DNA from: Onchocerca volvulus
Lineage: Eukaryota; Nematoda; Chromadorea; Rhabditida; Onchocercidae
Length of the DNA stretch: 24,375 bases
Assembly: GCA_000499405.2 (NCBI GenBank)
Contig: HG738152.1
Location: 43,600 to 67,974 of the forward strand
Direction: 5' to 3'
The translations under genes and the position numbers were made by a program. The notes below the pieces were generated by a model. That model worked only from the letters and a program-made list of their open reading frames with translations. It was not told the DNA's origin and made no database searches. Positions 7,960-18,862 of this stretch are shown in pieces (the first letter of the stretch is position 1; each line of letters begins with the position of its first letter).

Positions 7960-10568
7960 GAAAGTGTTAAAAGTTGAGATGAGTCATTTTCTCTAGAAAA
8001 TTCTCACAAAATGTAATTTTATAACTAACAAAACATAGTTTTATAATTATCCAATATTTATAGTTCTTTAGGATAAACATATGGAAAACGCTTCCATTTT
8101 TATTTGTTTAAAGTTTTATTTTAGTTTTCGCGACAAGCTTAATCTGTTTGAAAAAGGCACTAATTTAATTTAAAGAAACTTTATTAGATTAATTCTAAAT
8201 ATTTTTTAGAATCAGTCATTTTGCTCAGTTAATCTCCTCCCAATTCATTTTGGTTAAGCTTAATTTGATGTTAATTTAATGTTAAAATTTTAACTCATAA
8301 ATTTCTTTATTTTTCCATAGATTAAATATTGAAATTCATCATTCGTACTGATGATTTATAATTTAATATAATTGACATTAATTTCTTTCTTTCTAAATAT
8401 CAATCAGCCGAAACTTTGCAACGGCACATAATTGCAGTAAAAAATTAATGAGTAATTTATAGAGGCTCAACAATCTTAACAAATCTTTCAAAGTTGAAGA
8501 TGTCCTCGTTTCTCATCTTATGATTCCAACGGAACTGTCATTTCAGTTTTAGAGGTTGCAATTTCTAATTCGATTGGCATTTGCATTCATCATCAAAAAA
8601 GCTCAGAATCAATCTTTAGAATTGTGCATTTAGATCTCGAGACGGACTTCTTCTCACATTGACAATTATATGTTGCGGATTTTAAAGTCTCCAAACTAGA
8701 CAATTTCTATGTTTACAAAGGCAATGGAACAACGAACAATACTGTATACTTACAATTATTGTGAAATTAAACAATTTAGATTTGTACGAATGCTCACAGA
8801 TGTCAAATATCACCATAGCAATCATTGTAAGCAAGAAAAAAAACTAAAATTCAATTGGCGCGACATAGTTTCAAAGGTTCCAATTCACAAATAAAAGAAT
8901 TGACGCAGCAACAGCAACAGTTCGCAGTTCCAAGGGTTCCAATTTGACAGTTCAAAGCGAAACAAAAACAGTATTCCGACAATTGACTTGAATAGTATTC
9001 TTCTCGATTATCGACAAAGGAAAGAGTAACTTAGCGGTTAATTTGCTTGGATATTCTCTGATAATTATTTGTTACGAAGAATCAGTCTTCATAAAATCGT
9101 CTCTGTCAAACAAACAGCATTTATCTCTGTCATATAAGCCACGAAAAATTTTTCACACCTATTGCTGACTTAGCCGAATCATAATAGCAAGAATAAAATT
9201 CCAATCCAGTCAAGCTAGAAATCAAATTACAAGGTACCAGTTTTTTTTCCAATACGAGAAACATGCGCTTTCACTTTTTTTTTCCATTAGACTGAGCTAC
9301 TCGTTTATAAAAACTTACGCGTATTCGAATGCAACTTTTTTTCAAAACTTCAGAGCAATAGGTAAAGACTTTTCGATATCTAAGATTTACAATTAATTTA
9401 GAAAAGGTGCATGTTTTGATGAATTTCCGGAGCTTTAAGATTTCGAACAAACGAATATTTACATTCCTATTTCTATAGATTAGCTGGAATTGGATATGCT
9501 TCGCGTACAATGATTCCTGAGGTATTTATTTAGGTTCTTAAAAAGTAAAATTTTTTAGAACTATTTGAAAAAACTAATAATGATAATAGTATTCCAACTT
9601 ATTTGTTTAACCATTTCGTTTGATTGTTTTATTTCATAGATTCTTCCTAACTAGCTTCGCTTCTGGGTAAGCATCAATAATTATTTTAATAGACGAAGCA
9701 ATCTTTTAATTCAGCAAATTATTTTAGTTTGTTGAATGTAAATATGAATTTTTTTTTTTAAAAAAAGCGGTCAAACAATATCAACAATTAATACAAAGGA
9801 TATTTGATCATTTTTTACTGGATTTAAATCAGATAATACAAAAAACGAATTAAATTATGAAATTGATTAGTCGAATGGTCATAACTATTTTTGCCAGCAA
9901 TCCATTCATTGACACTAATAAAATATTTAATCTGTAAATTTCAATGATACATCGGATTATTATCTTTTCAAAATATTATTCTAAAAAGTTTTATATGGAG
10001 TACATCGATTATTTTAGTACATCTGTTATTTTAAATTGACTTCTGTTAATTAAGATGTTGAAATTATCGTCTTGCATAGTCGCCAATTTAAAAAAAAATT
10101 TTTTCTTGTATCTATTATTTTGTGAAATTGTTAAAAAAATTTTTTCTTGTAGCAACATTATTAAACAAAAAGTGAGATGAAATCTATACGAAAAATATGT
10201 TATGTTTTGGCTTTTGCTTTTTGGTTAAAGTTTTAATGTGCAAAAAAAGATAACAATTCAAATAATATTTCAATATTTTGTCATTTCAAAAGGAGAAGCA
10301 AATAACTATTTTCATGCTATTTATTTTGCAAATATAAAACAAAATGAAATGAAAAATTATAAAACTAAAGCAAGAAATTAAAAATAAAAATGCATTAAAT
10401 ATTAAAGTGGAATCTGAAGCTACTGCAAAAGAAAAAATTGAGAAAATTAAAAATAAATATTCTGCTTCATTTATATGAATCTTCATAACAAATAATATCT
10501 AATATCACGTAGTTTCTGCCAAAGAAGCCAAGAGATGAAAAATTTTTCGTTTTTCCTGCTTTAGTATC
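7960..10568. other. AT-rich region downstream of the homeobox gene
   Basis: No gene recognised. The + strand open frame at 8709-8894 (61 codons) has no motif I know. The part next to 10568 must hold the 3' UTR of the minus-strand homeobox gene. Confidence 0.5.
10320..10325 (-). terminator. Candidate polyadenylation signal of the homeobox gene
   Basis: AATAAA on the minus strand, 244 bases after the stop codon of the last coding exon. In DNA this AT-rich the hexamer is common by chance, so it is only a candidate. Confidence 0.25.
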
Positions 10569-10659
10569 TCAGCTTTGATATTGAATATTTGCAGTTGATG
10601 GTTGGCAGTTCATCCGTAATGCGAAACTTTTTTGATAAAAATCTTCGGCTGGATCGGTA
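10569..10659 (-). CDS. unc-42: unc-42-like exon 7, C-terminal
   Basis: After ACATTTAG (10660) the frame reads [20 protein letters not shown], then S-T-A-N-I-Q-Y-Q-S and TGA (10571-10569). Phase 2 fits exon 6. The K-S-F-A-L-R-M core is faintly like the OAR motif near the C-terminus of many paired-like factors, but the match is too short to claim. Confidence 0.75.
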
Positions 10660-13600
10660 CTAAATGTGCTTATTATTGATTTAGAAAACTTGACTAAAAA
10701 TTTTTCTATTTTTTTAGAATTAAGTTTAAAATATTAAGTGATCGAAAAAAAGAAAAGAAAACTTACATAGCCATCGATGCGCCGAAATTATGTACACTTG
10801 ATACGGCTCCATAAGCAGAAGCGGCAGGATATGTCATCGGATGAACTACGGGATAAGGTTGATACCTAATGAACCAAACAGTAAACTAAGATTAGTTTTA
10901 CATTAGTTGTACATATCATTAATAAATACCTAAACTTAATAGTTGAAAAAATATATTGCTTCTGCAATCAATTTTCATCATATTTTCATTATTTAGGAAA
11001 AATCAGTTAATAAAAAAATCAGTCAATTATTGCTTATGATTTTTTTCCTTCATTCTCACGTTCAACTGATAGTAATTTATTATTATCATTATTATTATTA
11101 TATATCTAAAAAAAAGATTCAAATTATATGAAATAGTTTAAGTTATAAATAATCTAATATTTTTTTAAAATCAAATGATAATTTAAATTCGAAAAAAATT
11201 AAAAAAAATAAAAAGAAAAATGGATAGTGTGATGTTATTTTTCAAATTATTGACAGTTTAAATCAACAAAAAGTGGTTAGTAATTGATTTTAAAATAATT
11301 TATTTTTGTTTTTTAATTTAATTATCGGTTCAATTTTAAAGCAATATTAAGGTGTCCACTTCTGTTTTTCAATTTAAATAATCTATTAATCTAATGTTGC
11401 AGTATCCACTTTCATTTCCGACTGTTTTTTTTTGCAAATCTTTTGAATTCCTCTCCCATTGCATAGAAAATAATTTTTTTTTTCATTAAAGGTTTAAATT
11501 TCAATATTTATTTATTTTTTTTACCAAAATTGATCAGTGGTAGTTCGAGCAGACATAGAAGTAGTGGACTGATACACTGGTGTTCGCATAATTTGATTTC
11601 CGGCACTTTGTGATGGAAATACTGCTTGTGGTATCAAAGCTTTTGATAATTGCTTTTCCTGTTTCCGATGCTTTGCACGCCTATTTTGAAACCAAACCTG
11701 AGAATAATATTTTTTTGACAAATTCTATCATCATTTTTATTGAATTATTTTTGCAATTATACCAGTTTCCCGAGCAGCAATTTTTTACTTTACTTTTTAT
11801 TTTCTAAAAGTATACTTTATCATTATTAAATAATTGAATTAATTTAGTTATTCTTAATATATAAAAATTATGATTAAAACATGTATATGTAATTGCAGTA
11901 TTATGGAATTCAAATATTGCTTAATTGGATGATGAATCTGAAATTCAGTCCGATTAATATTATCCGGCTTTTGGAAAATTGGTAATGAATATAAAGTATT
12001 ATTAAGTTATATATCCTTAATTATAGTTTCTACAGCAATAAAAAGTATCATAAAACTAATCGAATAGCATTGTTACTTTTGATTAATAAATAAATATAAC
12101 GAAATAATTTGACGATTGATAAAAGCATTTAAAAGTATCATTCGGAGATTGATCCTATTCGGAAGTAAAGATTTTAGACAGAAAGAGCATTAGATTACAT
12201 TTAGAATATTATTAGAGTAAAATGATCATGACACATTCTTACATTATTTGCTTGCTTAACTTTACTTAAAATTACATTTGAAAATTGTAATCGAAAATTG
12301 CATGCCACTTTCTGGAATATCGACCAATTTTATCTTGATGGAAAGGAAAGTGGAAATTGATTTAATTTTCAATGTATTCGTCGCAAAGATAATAAAAGAT
12401 AGAGAGAGAGAGAAGTGAAAAAAATGAAAGAGCAGTCTTTTAGTATTTAAATTTATTCATGCTAAAATTCTAGCTAAAATTTTTCGTTTAGAATTCTTGC
12501 AGAACTCTTTTCGCTTATTTAATCGAAAATTCTTGATGAAGATAAAAGAGAATGAAAGATAGAAGAATGAGAGAAAAAGAATGAGAGAGAAGTTTGCTTG
12601 AAAATGGAAATTAGTATAGCAAGAAGAGAAGTATGATGTCACAATCATTGCACAATTCAACGAATGACAAGAACACATGATATGTAAATTTCTCAATAAG
12701 ATTACGGTAATAGACTAGCGTAAAGGTAAATAAGTTCATTATCAAACTTTGCCAATTTAAATAGGCAATTTTTGTCATGTTTTTTTTGTGCAAAAACAAT
12801 TGAACTATCTTCAGTAGAATGTTAAACTTTCGTTTTTTTTTTTTCTTCTCTCAGCAATTATAATGTGACTAGTTTAAGGAATGAAAAAGCCCAAAAACTA
12901 ATATCATAATTATATTAATGTTTAAAAACTAATATTTCAAATATACATAGTTCAGATGAAGACTTGAATCTCGATTAAAAAAATCTCAGAAGATTGTTCA
13001 AACGTTTTATCAAAATACAATAGGATGTATAAGATGTTAATTCCATATTATATGCTGTTTTTTAAAAAAAGAAAAGAAAAGATAGATTTAAATAAAAAAT
13101 ATGCTCATTTTTTCCAGAGATATTGTTCAACAAATGAATAGCCACAATAAAACAAAAAAATATTTTTTCCTTTTTTGCAAAATTTTCCTTGTTTTGACTA
13201 AATTAAATTTTTGCTGATAAGTATTTCTTTATATTTCAAAATTATTTGAAAATCAGAAATTTCAAAAAAAAGGAGTGAAAATATACAATGAATGAAAAAA
13301 CTTGGACTGTAATGAAATAAGAAAATAATTTAATTTATTAAAATTTATAACTTGATCAAATAGAACTGGAAGAAAAGATAATTGTAAAAGGAAAAAATAA
13401 TAAAAAACTTCTTTCCATCGTTTATAATCTTTGAAAAATATTTCGATTAACTATGTGATTGATACAAACATAAATTCTAAGCTAATTTTCATTGATTAAA
13501 TAATGAATTCCTTGTTTTTCTTTTGTTCTAATAACAGTCAATAGATGCATTTTGAAAAATTCGAAGAAATTGACGAAAATTTTCAAATTTTACTTTTACT

Positions 13601-16600
13601 AAATTATGATAAATATTCTCATTATTTCAAAGCATGATTTATTTATTTTCAAGTGTATTATATTATTACTCTTAAATAAAAGTCAGACGTTGTGATATTA
13701 TCTTAATGACTAAAAAAAATTTTTCGAGAAAAAATTTGGAAATCTAATCAAATTTCGATTAAAATATTTAATTTCAGGAGGTTTCTACCGTATCTGAATT
13801 ATCAAAAATTTTGCTTTAAATATCGAGACGTAGAATTCTCGTGATCTAAATTGAAAATTGTTTTTAAATATTGAAAACATTAAATTTTTATAATATAAAA
13901 CAGAAGCTGTTGGATATTTTTGGTTTCCACTGATATTTTTCACGAAAAATTCAATGCGGAAAAAGTGAATTATACTGGATAATTAATCGAATTTTTCATT
14001 TAACATAAACCAAGTGGTAATACCCAAATTTGATGTACAGATGGTATAATCGATGGTGCCTGTAAGTGACTTGATGGTTGATATATGGAAAGGAGGTGAA
14101 ACAAAGAGAAGAGAGAGAGGTCAAAAAGGGTGACAAGTAGGGAGAGAGAAATCAAAAAGAGGTGACAAGAAGAGATATGAGATATCCTGCTGAGTACAAG
14201 TTCGCTTTATTGCTACAGCTAATTGCACGAAATAAGCTTACTGAAGGTTGATAATTATGGGATTGAAGTAGTGCAGAATCTACCATTTACCCATAGTGAC
14301 TCCTGGATCATCTTCTACTAATTGTAGCCTTTTTCTCCTCCACATCTCTTCCTCTCCTTATCTACTTCTCCTATCTCTCGCCGTTCTTGATAAATTACAA
14401 AAAAGTTATGCATAATGTTATTAATTTATGGAAGAATTTCAGGTCAATAGCAAAAAGATGATGTCTTATAATAATTATTTCTTTTATGGAATCTTCTTTT
14501 TCCTTCCATGGCATCGGATTAAATTAGCAGTTTGCGAAGAAATAAACTTGAAAATTTGGAGTTGTTTATTCATTATTTCCGTGGTAAATAGTACTCTTTT
14601 TATTACTAGTACATATTACTGATTATGACAGTATTCAACGAAGCAAATCGATGATATGAGAGCAAAAATTTTGATAAAATAACAGATCTGATATTCAACA
14701 ATTCAAATAATGTCGAAGATCATTTGGACTTAATCGTAATTTGATTTAAAGAAAATGTTATTGGATACGAGATCAGTGAAATTATCACTGACAATAATTA
14801 GTGATAATATCTAAATAATCGTTTTTACTTTTTCATTTTTTCTCACTAGTAGTTATGATTTTTCAAAATGAATATTCAAATCATTTATAACAATATACTT
14901 CTTTCGATATTTGATTACTTAATAGAACTTTGATTTTATGTCCTCATTACTTATTTTTAATTTTTACGATCTTATTAAATTGAAAAGTGAAACTATTTTC
15001 TATGATTAAACGCATTATTTCCAAATGGAACAAAATTTTGAATTATGAAATTTTTACCTGAATTCGTGCTTCATTTAACTTCGTAATCCTAGCAAGTTCT
15101 TCCCGAACATAAAAATCAGGATAGTGTGATTTTTGAAAAACAGCATCAAGTTCTGCTAGCTGTTCCTGCGTGAATGTTGTACGATGTCGTCTACGGACAC
15201 TGTATGAAAAAAAAACTGCAGCATTTAAAGCAATAAAATTTTGCAAGAAAAAAGATTTTAAAGTATAAAGATCAATTAATAAAATGTCTCGCAATTAGAA
15301 AAAGTAACATATACAGAAAAATACTTAGTTGTAATCTCGTTTATTGAAATAAAACAAATAATATTGTTTTCTGAAACTTCGGGGCCTATAAAAATTCAAA
15401 ATTTCGATGTTTATTAAAATTTCTCTGCAAATCCAATTCTCTCAAAGTGACTTCAATCTCTTCAAAAGACATTACAATTTCGACTAAAATTTAAAAGCCA
15501 AAAAAGAAAAAGATTCAAGAATGAGAGAAATGTTACCTGGCAGGTATTTGAGAGCCAACTGAAGGAACACCTGCAAATACGGATGCTTCACTGCAATTAT
15601 TGCTTTCTGCTTTAATTTTTTTGAATGCACCACCTATAAAGTCATTAAATTTCGAAAATTAATATGATTCGGAAAATTTCATAATAGTTCTTTCTAAATT
15701 AAAAAAATTTAGATTTGATTTTGATTTGAATTATAATAAAACGATATCGCAAATTTTGATTTAAATGATCCCTAATTTACAAATGTTTGAAATTTTTTAA
15801 ATGAAAACATCGAATGAGCAACAAGGACTAACTCTCATTATCAACTGATGTTAAGTAACCCTGAAATTAAAAACTATTCAAGCATGAATTGAGTTCAAAA
15901 TTTTGAAATTTTTCAGAAATTAGGTTATTTACACGAAGAAAATTTTTTCTTTTTTCTTTTTTTCTTTTTTTGAGAAATTCATTTGCTTTATAGATTTTAT
16001 CAGAAGAATCACCAGTCGATCGTAGACTATTTGATACGCAAGCATCAAGCGATGGATAATACAGAAAATCGGTCAATTTATGTGTTAAATCTTTGCCATT
16101 CAATTCCCCCTGAAACTGCAAACTAAGAAGATTTGTTGCAGTTATTGAGAGCATGCTGCAAAATTATTTTTCATTTCCTGAATTTTTAAATATTTTGCAG
16201 AAATCTTATGTTTTCAATTCGAAATTATAATAATTGTCGAAGATCTTGTCTTTTAATTTTCAAAATAAATTGTAATAATTTGTGGAGTAAAATTGTAAGA
16301 ATAATAATTTGTCAATTTGTTATTGAATATTAACTTTTTTGATTTTAACAATACAGTAATTGAAAAGCATTTTATAAGATACTAATTAAAAAATTTAATT
16401 TTATTTTTATTAATCACTTCTAACGAACTAATTATTACAGTAAAAAAAAAAGTGAATGAGAAAATCATCTAACTGATAAATTCAGAATATCCTTATCTCA
16501 TATTACCACTAATTCATTATTTAATTTTTCAGCAAAATAAATTGCGATGATAAAAAAATAAAAAAATTGAAATAATATTTTGAAATTTAACTACTAGTTT

Positions 16601-18862
16601 AATGAAAAAGCTGGAATAGTTACTGAGAATAGAGAATAGTTACTGAGAATAGATATGAAAAAAATTTATCGGCTAAAATGTGAAAGAAATGTTGAATTTT
16701 CCTTAATTCCATATTTCGATTCACTAATATTATTAATCATACCAAAACGTTTTACTCTAGCCATTCTGTTTACCTCTATTTTAATAAATGTCGTAAGGTA
16801 TATAAAGCTTAGCTATACATGAATCAGACTTGTCAAGAATTATCGTACCTCGCTGATTAATCCAAATAATAGATTTGCTCCTTTCTACCATATCATGTCT
16901 GTTGCCTGATTGAATAGAAATTATTTTACCCTTAGCTGTAAGATTGAAACGTTTATCAAATTATGTCTAATTTTAAGAAAACCATTAAAATGACAATCAA
17001 GTCAACAAAATAATTTTCGTTCGCCTTATCATCTATCTGTGAAAAGCAAATGAAAGAATGAAGACGTGTAAGGGTTTCATATTGCGCGTACTCCAAAAAA
17101 TAAGAATAAAAAAGCAGAACTGGAAACATGATGAGAAAATTTTTACATAATGAGTGCAAGGACAGTTGTGACATGAATACGAAACAAGTTAATAGAAAGG
17201 ATATGTTACGTGGAAATGCCCTCTTTTTCTAAAAGCTTAATGCTAAAATAAATTGATAAATTGGCGCATCCACTATCGTCGAGAATAGAAGTGCCATTTC
17301 ACATATCCAAGTGCTTTATCATTTCATTCATTCTCTTCGATTATATTTTTTTGTCATTTTTCATATGTTCCTCAACTTCTGAATTTTATTTGTTAATTTA
17401 AATTTTTCCTCATAATAAAAATCAAAATAAGCGGTTATCAAATCAGTTTTAACTTAAATCTAGATTTTAGCTTCTTTTAAAGATTCAAACTAATTAGCTA
17501 TTTTGTTCACTAAAATTAGATATGCTGTAGTCTTTATTTATTATCGCCTAGAAAACTTGAATTGACTACATGCTAAAATTTTTATTCATTATCGCTTAAA
17601 AGATTTAAATTGAAGATTAAATTATTCATTTAATCTTACTTAACATCAATTAATTTAATCAATTCTTAGTTCTATAATATTTTATAATGATTTATTTTTA
17701 TTGTTATACAATGTCAGTTTATATGCAAAATATACTGCATAGGACACAAATAAAGTTGTTAAGTTTTTAGTAAGCTTAATTCTGATTTGCTATCCTTTTT
17801 AGCTGTAACAATATGCAAACTATAAATTTCGAAAATTAGTATGATAAATCAATACAAATTAATCCAGCAAATCAATTCGGAACTGCTGAAATTTAAATGT
17901 TTTTAAAATAATAAGCACAAATATAAAACGCTCTATAAAGATTATTAAGTGATGCCAAATAATTACTGGAATATTTGGAATAGTAATAGAAAAAAGTCGA
18001 ACGGATTGGAACATTTGGAAATGAACAAAATATATGTTATAGATTAATCTTGCATAATAGTTGAATAAAAAATTGGTATTATTTTATTATTATAAGTAAA
18101 TTTTTCTAGTTTCAATTAAATTTTGCTTATCATTAGATCATGATACATATGTTGACAAACGCATCTGAGCGTATGACATTAATTCAATTCACATTAAAAT
18201 TAGTTTTATCACTTATAATGGAAAAGTAATTTATTCAATGAATCAAAAAAGATAGTCCCAATCGAAAAATAAGATTTTGGAACTAGTTTTCAAATTTATT
18301 ATTGCTCTTAAAAGTTAATAATAATTCCTTATCATCAAGTTTAATATGAATCGATTTCAAAATTTTTTCATGTGATATTATCGAAATAGAACAACTTGTT
18401 GAGAAAAAAGATGGAGAGGTAAACTTATAAATTAATTCGTTTCATCAATTAGCTAAAAATTTGAAAATATTAAACATAAATACTCGCTGCTCTATAAGGT
18501 GAACTAAGTGGTTCTGAATGGTTTGCGATTAATTTAAATGAAAATAATCAAACGAGAATTTTTAAAATACATGATATTTAAAACTCTATTCAAGAAAACG
18601 ATTTTAATAATTTCAATGACCAATTTAAATGAGAATACTTTGGATTTGTTAAAATATAAATATGTTAGTATTAAGTAATTAACACTCTAGTCAGTAAAGT
18701 GATTGCTAAATGATTCCGAATGATTAGTTTACATATGAAGCAATGAAGTGAAGTAAAAAAAAAAAAGATAAATGTTACCTGTGTGATAGCGGAGACAGCG
18801 GTAGCAGTAATACTGTCACCATTGAGGATAGATGATGAAGTATTTAATCTTTCACTAGTCAT
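10569..18862 (-). CDS. unc-42: Paired-like (Q50) homeodomain transcription factor, unc-42 / PROP1-like, seven exons
   Basis: Exons (minus strand): 18862-18779, 16109-16013, 15633-15537, 15199-15058, 11697-11525, 10865-10767, 10659-10569; 783 nt, 260 residues plus TGA. All donors are GT, all acceptors AG, and every phase fits. The homeodomain is residues 95-154: it starts R-R-R-H-R-T-T-F, has L16 and F20, and the recognition helix carries V47-W48-F49-Q50-N51-R52-R53, so it should bind TAAT-type sites in the nucleus. The intron between positions 46 and 47 is the classic paired-class position. R-R-R-H-R-T-T-F and the [18 protein letters not shown] run fit PROP1 and its worm counterpart UNC-42, which sets the identity of connected neurons in C. 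elegans. No paired domain is present. The C-terminal exons are rich in P, Y, A and S. The N-terminal exon choice is less certain than exons 3 to 7. No close operon partner is visible. Confidence 0.8.
10767..10865 (-). CDS. unc-42: unc-42-like exon 6
   Basis: After the acceptor CATTAG (10866) come [20 protein letters not shown] and, at the end, V-H-N-F-G-A-S-M-A. The exon ends at AT|GTAAGT, a perfect donor, in phase 2. Read through, the donor forms ATG TAA and looks like a stop (10765-10763). The consensus donor and the in-phase coding exon only 107 bases on argue for splicing. P-, Y- and A-rich composition suggests a transactivation region. Confidence 0.8.
11525..11697 (-). CDS. unc-42: unc-42-like exon 5: homeodomain recognition helix and linker
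   Basis: The acceptor TTCTCAG at 11698 is followed by [16 protein letters not shown], the end of helix 3 with Q50 and N51, then a Ser/Thr/Gln-rich linker. The frame would stop at a TAA (11523-11521), but that stop is part of the donor TTTTG|GTAAAA. Splicing at 11525 in phase 2 removes it and joins in phase to exon 6, rebuilding a Trp codon. Confidence 0.9.
12401..12414. repeat. Short (AG)n run
   Basis: A run of about seven AG units in the large intron, continuous with purine-rich DNA on both sides. Confidence 0.7.
14111..14172. repeat. Imperfect ~31-bp purine-rich tandem repeat, two units
   Basis: Units 14111-14140 and 14141-14172 share GAGAGA, TCAAAAA and GGTGACAAG with small indels. They lie in the large intron of the homeobox gene. 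Confidence 0.65.
15058..15199 (-). CDS. unc-42: unc-42-like exon 4: homeodomain N-terminal arm to helix 3 start
   Basis: The acceptor is CATACAG at 15200. The exon encodes V then homeodomain positions 1-46: [20 protein letters not shown], then [12 protein letters not shown] and A-R-I-Q. It ends exactly at CAG|GTAAAA (15058), phase 0. The arm and helices 1-2 have the conserved F8, L16, F20, Y25-P26-D27, R31-E32 and L34-A35. Position 17 is Asp, not the common Glu. Confidence 0.92.
15537..15633 (-). CDS. unc-42: unc-42-like exon 3
   Basis: The acceptor TTTATAG at 15634 is followed by [20 protein letters not shown] and ends G-S-Q-I-P-A before AG|GTAACA (15537). Incoming phase is 1 and outgoing phase 2. 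The split AG|T codon gives Ser just before the homeodomain. The K-x-I-K-A-E phrase looks like a SUMO site (I-K-A-E), a common feature of regulators. Confidence 0.75.
15833..15860 (-). CDS. Possible 28-nt microexon of the unc-42-like gene
   Basis: Flanked by AATTTCAG and by A|GTTAGT, these 28 bases are open in only one frame (G-Y-L-T-S-V-D-N-E plus one base). That frame needs a phase 0 donor before it and gives phase 1 after it, which is what exon 3 accepts. The matching donor would be CGT|GTAAAT at 15933. It could be an alternative or a constitutive exon, or chance. The simpler model skips it. Confidence 0.35.
16013..16109 (-). CDS. unc-42: unc-42-like exon 2
   Basis: The exon starts after TTTCAG (16110) with [20 protein letters not shown] and ends at ACTG|GTGATT in phase 1, which fits exon 3 directly. 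The frame stays open beyond this donor to CGT|GTAAAT (15933), which would add 27 codons with a poly-Lys tail (K-K-R-K-K-E-K-R-K); that longer form needs the microexon at 15860-15833 to restore the phase. The frame also stays open upstream to an ATG at 16154. Confidence 0.6.
16152..16155 (-). promoter_or_regulatory. Candidate alternative acceptor and start (TTTTGCAG\|C-ATG)
   Basis: A strong worm-type acceptor TTTTGCAG ends at 16156, and one base later an ATG (16154-16152) opens a frame of 15 codons ([15 protein letters not shown]) that runs in phase into exon 2. A TAA stop lies in the same frame just upstream. The arrangement fits spliced-leader trans-splicing to an internal start, giving a shorter isoform that omits exon 1. 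Confidence 0.4.
16614..16653. repeat. Perfect 20-bp tandem duplication
   Basis: The unit GAATAGTTACTGAGAATAGA occurs twice head to tail, at 16614-16633 and 16634-16653, in intron 1. Confidence 0.95.
18779..18862 (-). CDS. unc-42: unc-42-like exon 1 (candidate start exon)
   Basis: The ATG at 18862-18860 opens 28 codons rich in S, T and A ([12 protein letters not shown]…, ending S-A-I-T-Q) and ends at CAG|GTAACA, a good donor in phase 0. An in-frame GTG lies two codons upstream, but the ATG is the sensible start. CCTTTAG ends 6 bases before the ATG, so a spliced-leader acceptor is possible. Its base composition is visibly less AT-rich than the DNA around it. It joins in phase to TTTCAG|GGG at 16109, across a 2.67 kb intron. 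Confidence 0.55.

Larger units (their letters stand above)
11698..15057 (-). other. Large 3.36 kb intron inside the homeobox
   Basis: This intron splits homeodomain codons 46 and 47, with GTAAAA at its start and TTCTCAG at its end. Apart from simple repeats (GA run at 12401, AG-rich tandem at 14111-14172, CT-rich tract near 14320-14385) I see no gene. The + strand open frame at 14428-14622 shows no known motif. Regulatory elements may lie here; I cannot identify them. Confidence 0.8.
16110..18778 (-). other. Intron 1 of the homeobox gene, no gene recognised
   Basis: Bounded by CAG|GTAACA and TTTCAG. It holds the 20-bp tandem duplication at 16614-16653, a weak ~47-bp direct repeat at 17533-17612 (TTTATT-C/T-ATTATCGC…GAATTGA / AAATTGA), and the alternative acceptor with ATG at 16155-16152. 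Minus-strand open frames such as 16956-17174 show no motif. Confidence 0.55.

Noticed and set aside
8709..8894. + strand 61-codon open frame
   Set aside because: No motif, no splice context, composition like the region; length is unremarkable for chance.
9270..9510. Minus-strand 79-codon open frame
   Set aside because: Basic and hydrophobic mix typical of AT-rich DNA; no start context or motif.
10569..10659. OAR domain at the C-terminus
   Set aside because: Only a few residues resemble the motif; not enough for a domain call.
10763..10768. ATG TAA as the natural end of the homeobox protein
   Set aside because: The same bases form a perfect donor AT|GTAAGT, and an in-phase coding exon follows only 107 bases on. 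It remains a possible shorter isoform.
11521..11523. TAA as the stop codon of the homeodomain protein after D-Q-F-W
   Set aside because: The TAA is part of the donor G|GTAAAA, and splicing to 10865 rebuilds the Trp codon and keeps a coherent coding frame.
16849..16905. Possible 57-nt exon on the minus strand ([18 protein letters not shown]) between AATCAG and GAG\|GTACGA
   Set aside because: Its phase is 1 at both ends, but exon 1 leaves in phase 0 and exon 2 starts in phase 0, so it does not fit the model; the acceptor is also poor. It could only be used with exon 3 directly.
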